DNA from: Vulcanisaeta distributa | Lineage (GTDB): Archaea > Thermoproteota > Thermoprotei > Thermoproteales > Thermocladiaceae | Direction: 5' to 3' | Length of the DNA stretch: 6,383 nt | NCBI GenBank assembly: GCA_002506645.1 | Contig: DAXY01000017.1 | Span: 3,486 to 9,868 of the forward strand | Part shown: positions 5,945-6,383 of the stretch, piece by piece | How the letters are laid out: every line of letters starts with the position of its first letter | Position numbering within the stretch: the stretch's first letter is position 1 | Notes under the pieces: model-generated | Told to the model about the DNA's origin: nothing | Databases searched by the model: none | The model's input: the letters and a program-made list of their open reading frames with translations, nothing else | Position numbers and translations under genes: made by a program

Positions 5945-6312
5945 TAGATTATAACCTTAACATTACTACCCCTATTATTCCTCCTAACAAGTTCAGGTAT
6001 TGTGATCGCCTCAGCACCGGCCCTCTTAATAGCGTCAAGGGCGCCGCTCGAGAAGGACCAGGCCGCTATTGTGACCTTCTTACTCAACACCCCATGGCCA
6101 AGCACCTTACCCGGCACGACAACCACGTCCCCATCGCTAGTCAGCCTATTTATTTTACCAATATTGACCTCGACCCTGCGCCTGGTGGGTCTCTCCAGTA
6201 GGTCGGCCACGTAGTCCCAAATCGCTGCCTTATACTCATTGGCCGCACGCCTAAGGAATCTGATCAGCATACGCAGCTCCGCGTTTGTCGGCCCAGTCGG
6301 GTTTGGCGACAT
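5944..6312 (-). CDS. rpl18e: 50S ribosomal protein eL18 (L18e)
   Basis: Large-subunit protein shared by archaea and eukaryotes. The 122 residues fit the archaeal family. Recognisable parts are TNAELRMLIRFLRRAA (9-24), the strand VEVNIGKINRL (47-57), VVVPGKVLGHG (64-74), and the C-terminal block ITIPELVRRNNRGSNVKVI (103-121). It is the first gene of the eL18-uL13-uS9 operon. The ATG at 6312 lies about 29 bases after a TATA box, has no GGTGAT site, and is probably translated from a leaderless mRNA. In many archaea this gene follows rpoD, the RNA polymerase D subunit gene. rpoD would lie beyond the right edge, but the promoter here shows that the operon can start on its own. Confidence 0.97.
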   Translation of the reverse strand: MSPNPTGPTNAELRMLIRFLRRAANEYKAAIWDYVADLLERPTRRRVEVNIGKINRLTSDGDVVVVPGKVLGHGVLSKKVTIAAWSFSSGALDAIKRAGAEAITIPELVRRNNRGSNVKVII

Positions 6313-6336
6313 GCCCGTCTAACGTCAACGCAACCC

Positions 6337-6345
6337 TTTTTAAAT
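6337..6345 (-). promoter_or_regulatory. TATA box of the eL18-uL13-uS9 operon
   Basis: ATTTAAAAA on the - strand, within TTATTTAAAAAGGG, centred about 29 bases before ATG 6312. Transcription would start near 6315, giving a leader of two or three bases. The core TTTAAA is a palindrome, so a + strand promoter cannot be excluded from sequence alone, but no gene is visible in that direction before the window ends. Confidence 0.6.
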
Positions 6346-6383
6346 AATTCGCGGCCGTAGACGCCAGAGCCGTCATTCCTCGG

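Noticed and set aside
6346..6383. Possible 3' end of an upstream gene (rpoD expected) or an RNA gene at the right edge
   Set aside because: On the - strand one frame has a TGA at 6375-6373 after two Glu codons, which could be a gene end, but about ten bases are too few to identify anything. No tRNA or C/D box pattern is visible.
1..6383. Mobile elements, CRISPR arrays, attachment sites or other signs of transfer
   Set aside because: I saw no direct repeat arrays, transposase or integrase motifs, tRNA genes, or shifts in codon use. All genes look native and are densely packed.

Overview
The window is a compact stretch of archaeal chromosome carrying conserved informational and housekeeping genes. 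The gene set is archaeal: RIO2 kinase, archaeal-type AdoMet synthetase, a single-domain Sm protein, RNA polymerase subunit N (RpoN/Rpb10), eL18, uL13 and uS9. Several signs point to a hyperthermophilic member of the Thermoproteota, most likely Thermoproteales and perhaps near Vulcanisaeta or Caldivirga. These are the strong preference for AGG arginine codons, TATA boxes about 25-30 bases before start codons (leaderless transcripts), GGTGAT ribosome sites at internal genes, and an AdoMet synthetase that resembles crenarchaeal ones as I remember them. The genus is an inference from memory, not from a search.

Layout. On the + strand, positions 1-3063 hold two separately promoted genes: a RIO2 atypical protein kinase (small-subunit maturation) and a 652-residue DUF460/COG2433 protein with a RuvC/RNase H-like core, a coiled coil and an uncharacterised C-terminal domain. 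The rest of the window is on the - strand and reads right to left. First comes a ribosomal-protein operon, eL18-uL13-uS9 (6312 to 4895), whose promoter lies near the right edge. Next is rpoN with its own TATA box, then an Sm-like protein gene coupled to the AdoMet synthetase gene (4535 to 3055). DUF460 and AdoMet synthetase converge, and their last 9 bases overlap, each stop codon being a Leu codon of the other gene.

Working together. eL18, uL13 and uS9 are ribosomal subunit proteins, RpoN is a core subunit of RNA polymerase, RIO2 acts in late small-subunit assembly, and the Sm protein binds U-rich RNA. AdoMet synthetase supplies the methyl donor used, among other things, for rRNA and tRNA modification. 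The theme is therefore ribosome, transcription and RNA metabolism. The least understood member is the DUF460 protein.

Starts and expression. Where the longest open frame and the promoter disagree (Sm protein, rpoN), the TATA position supports the shorter start. Within operons, GGTG-type sites support the ATG starts of the AdoMet synthetase and uL13. I see no mobile elements, CRISPR, tRNA, rRNA or pseudogenes. Most of the window is ordinary conserved sequence. The points worth a second look are the apparent tandem RNase H-like domains in DUF460, a perfect 11-bp hairpin inside that gene, a Cys in the Sm uridine pocket, and the overlapping convergent stops.
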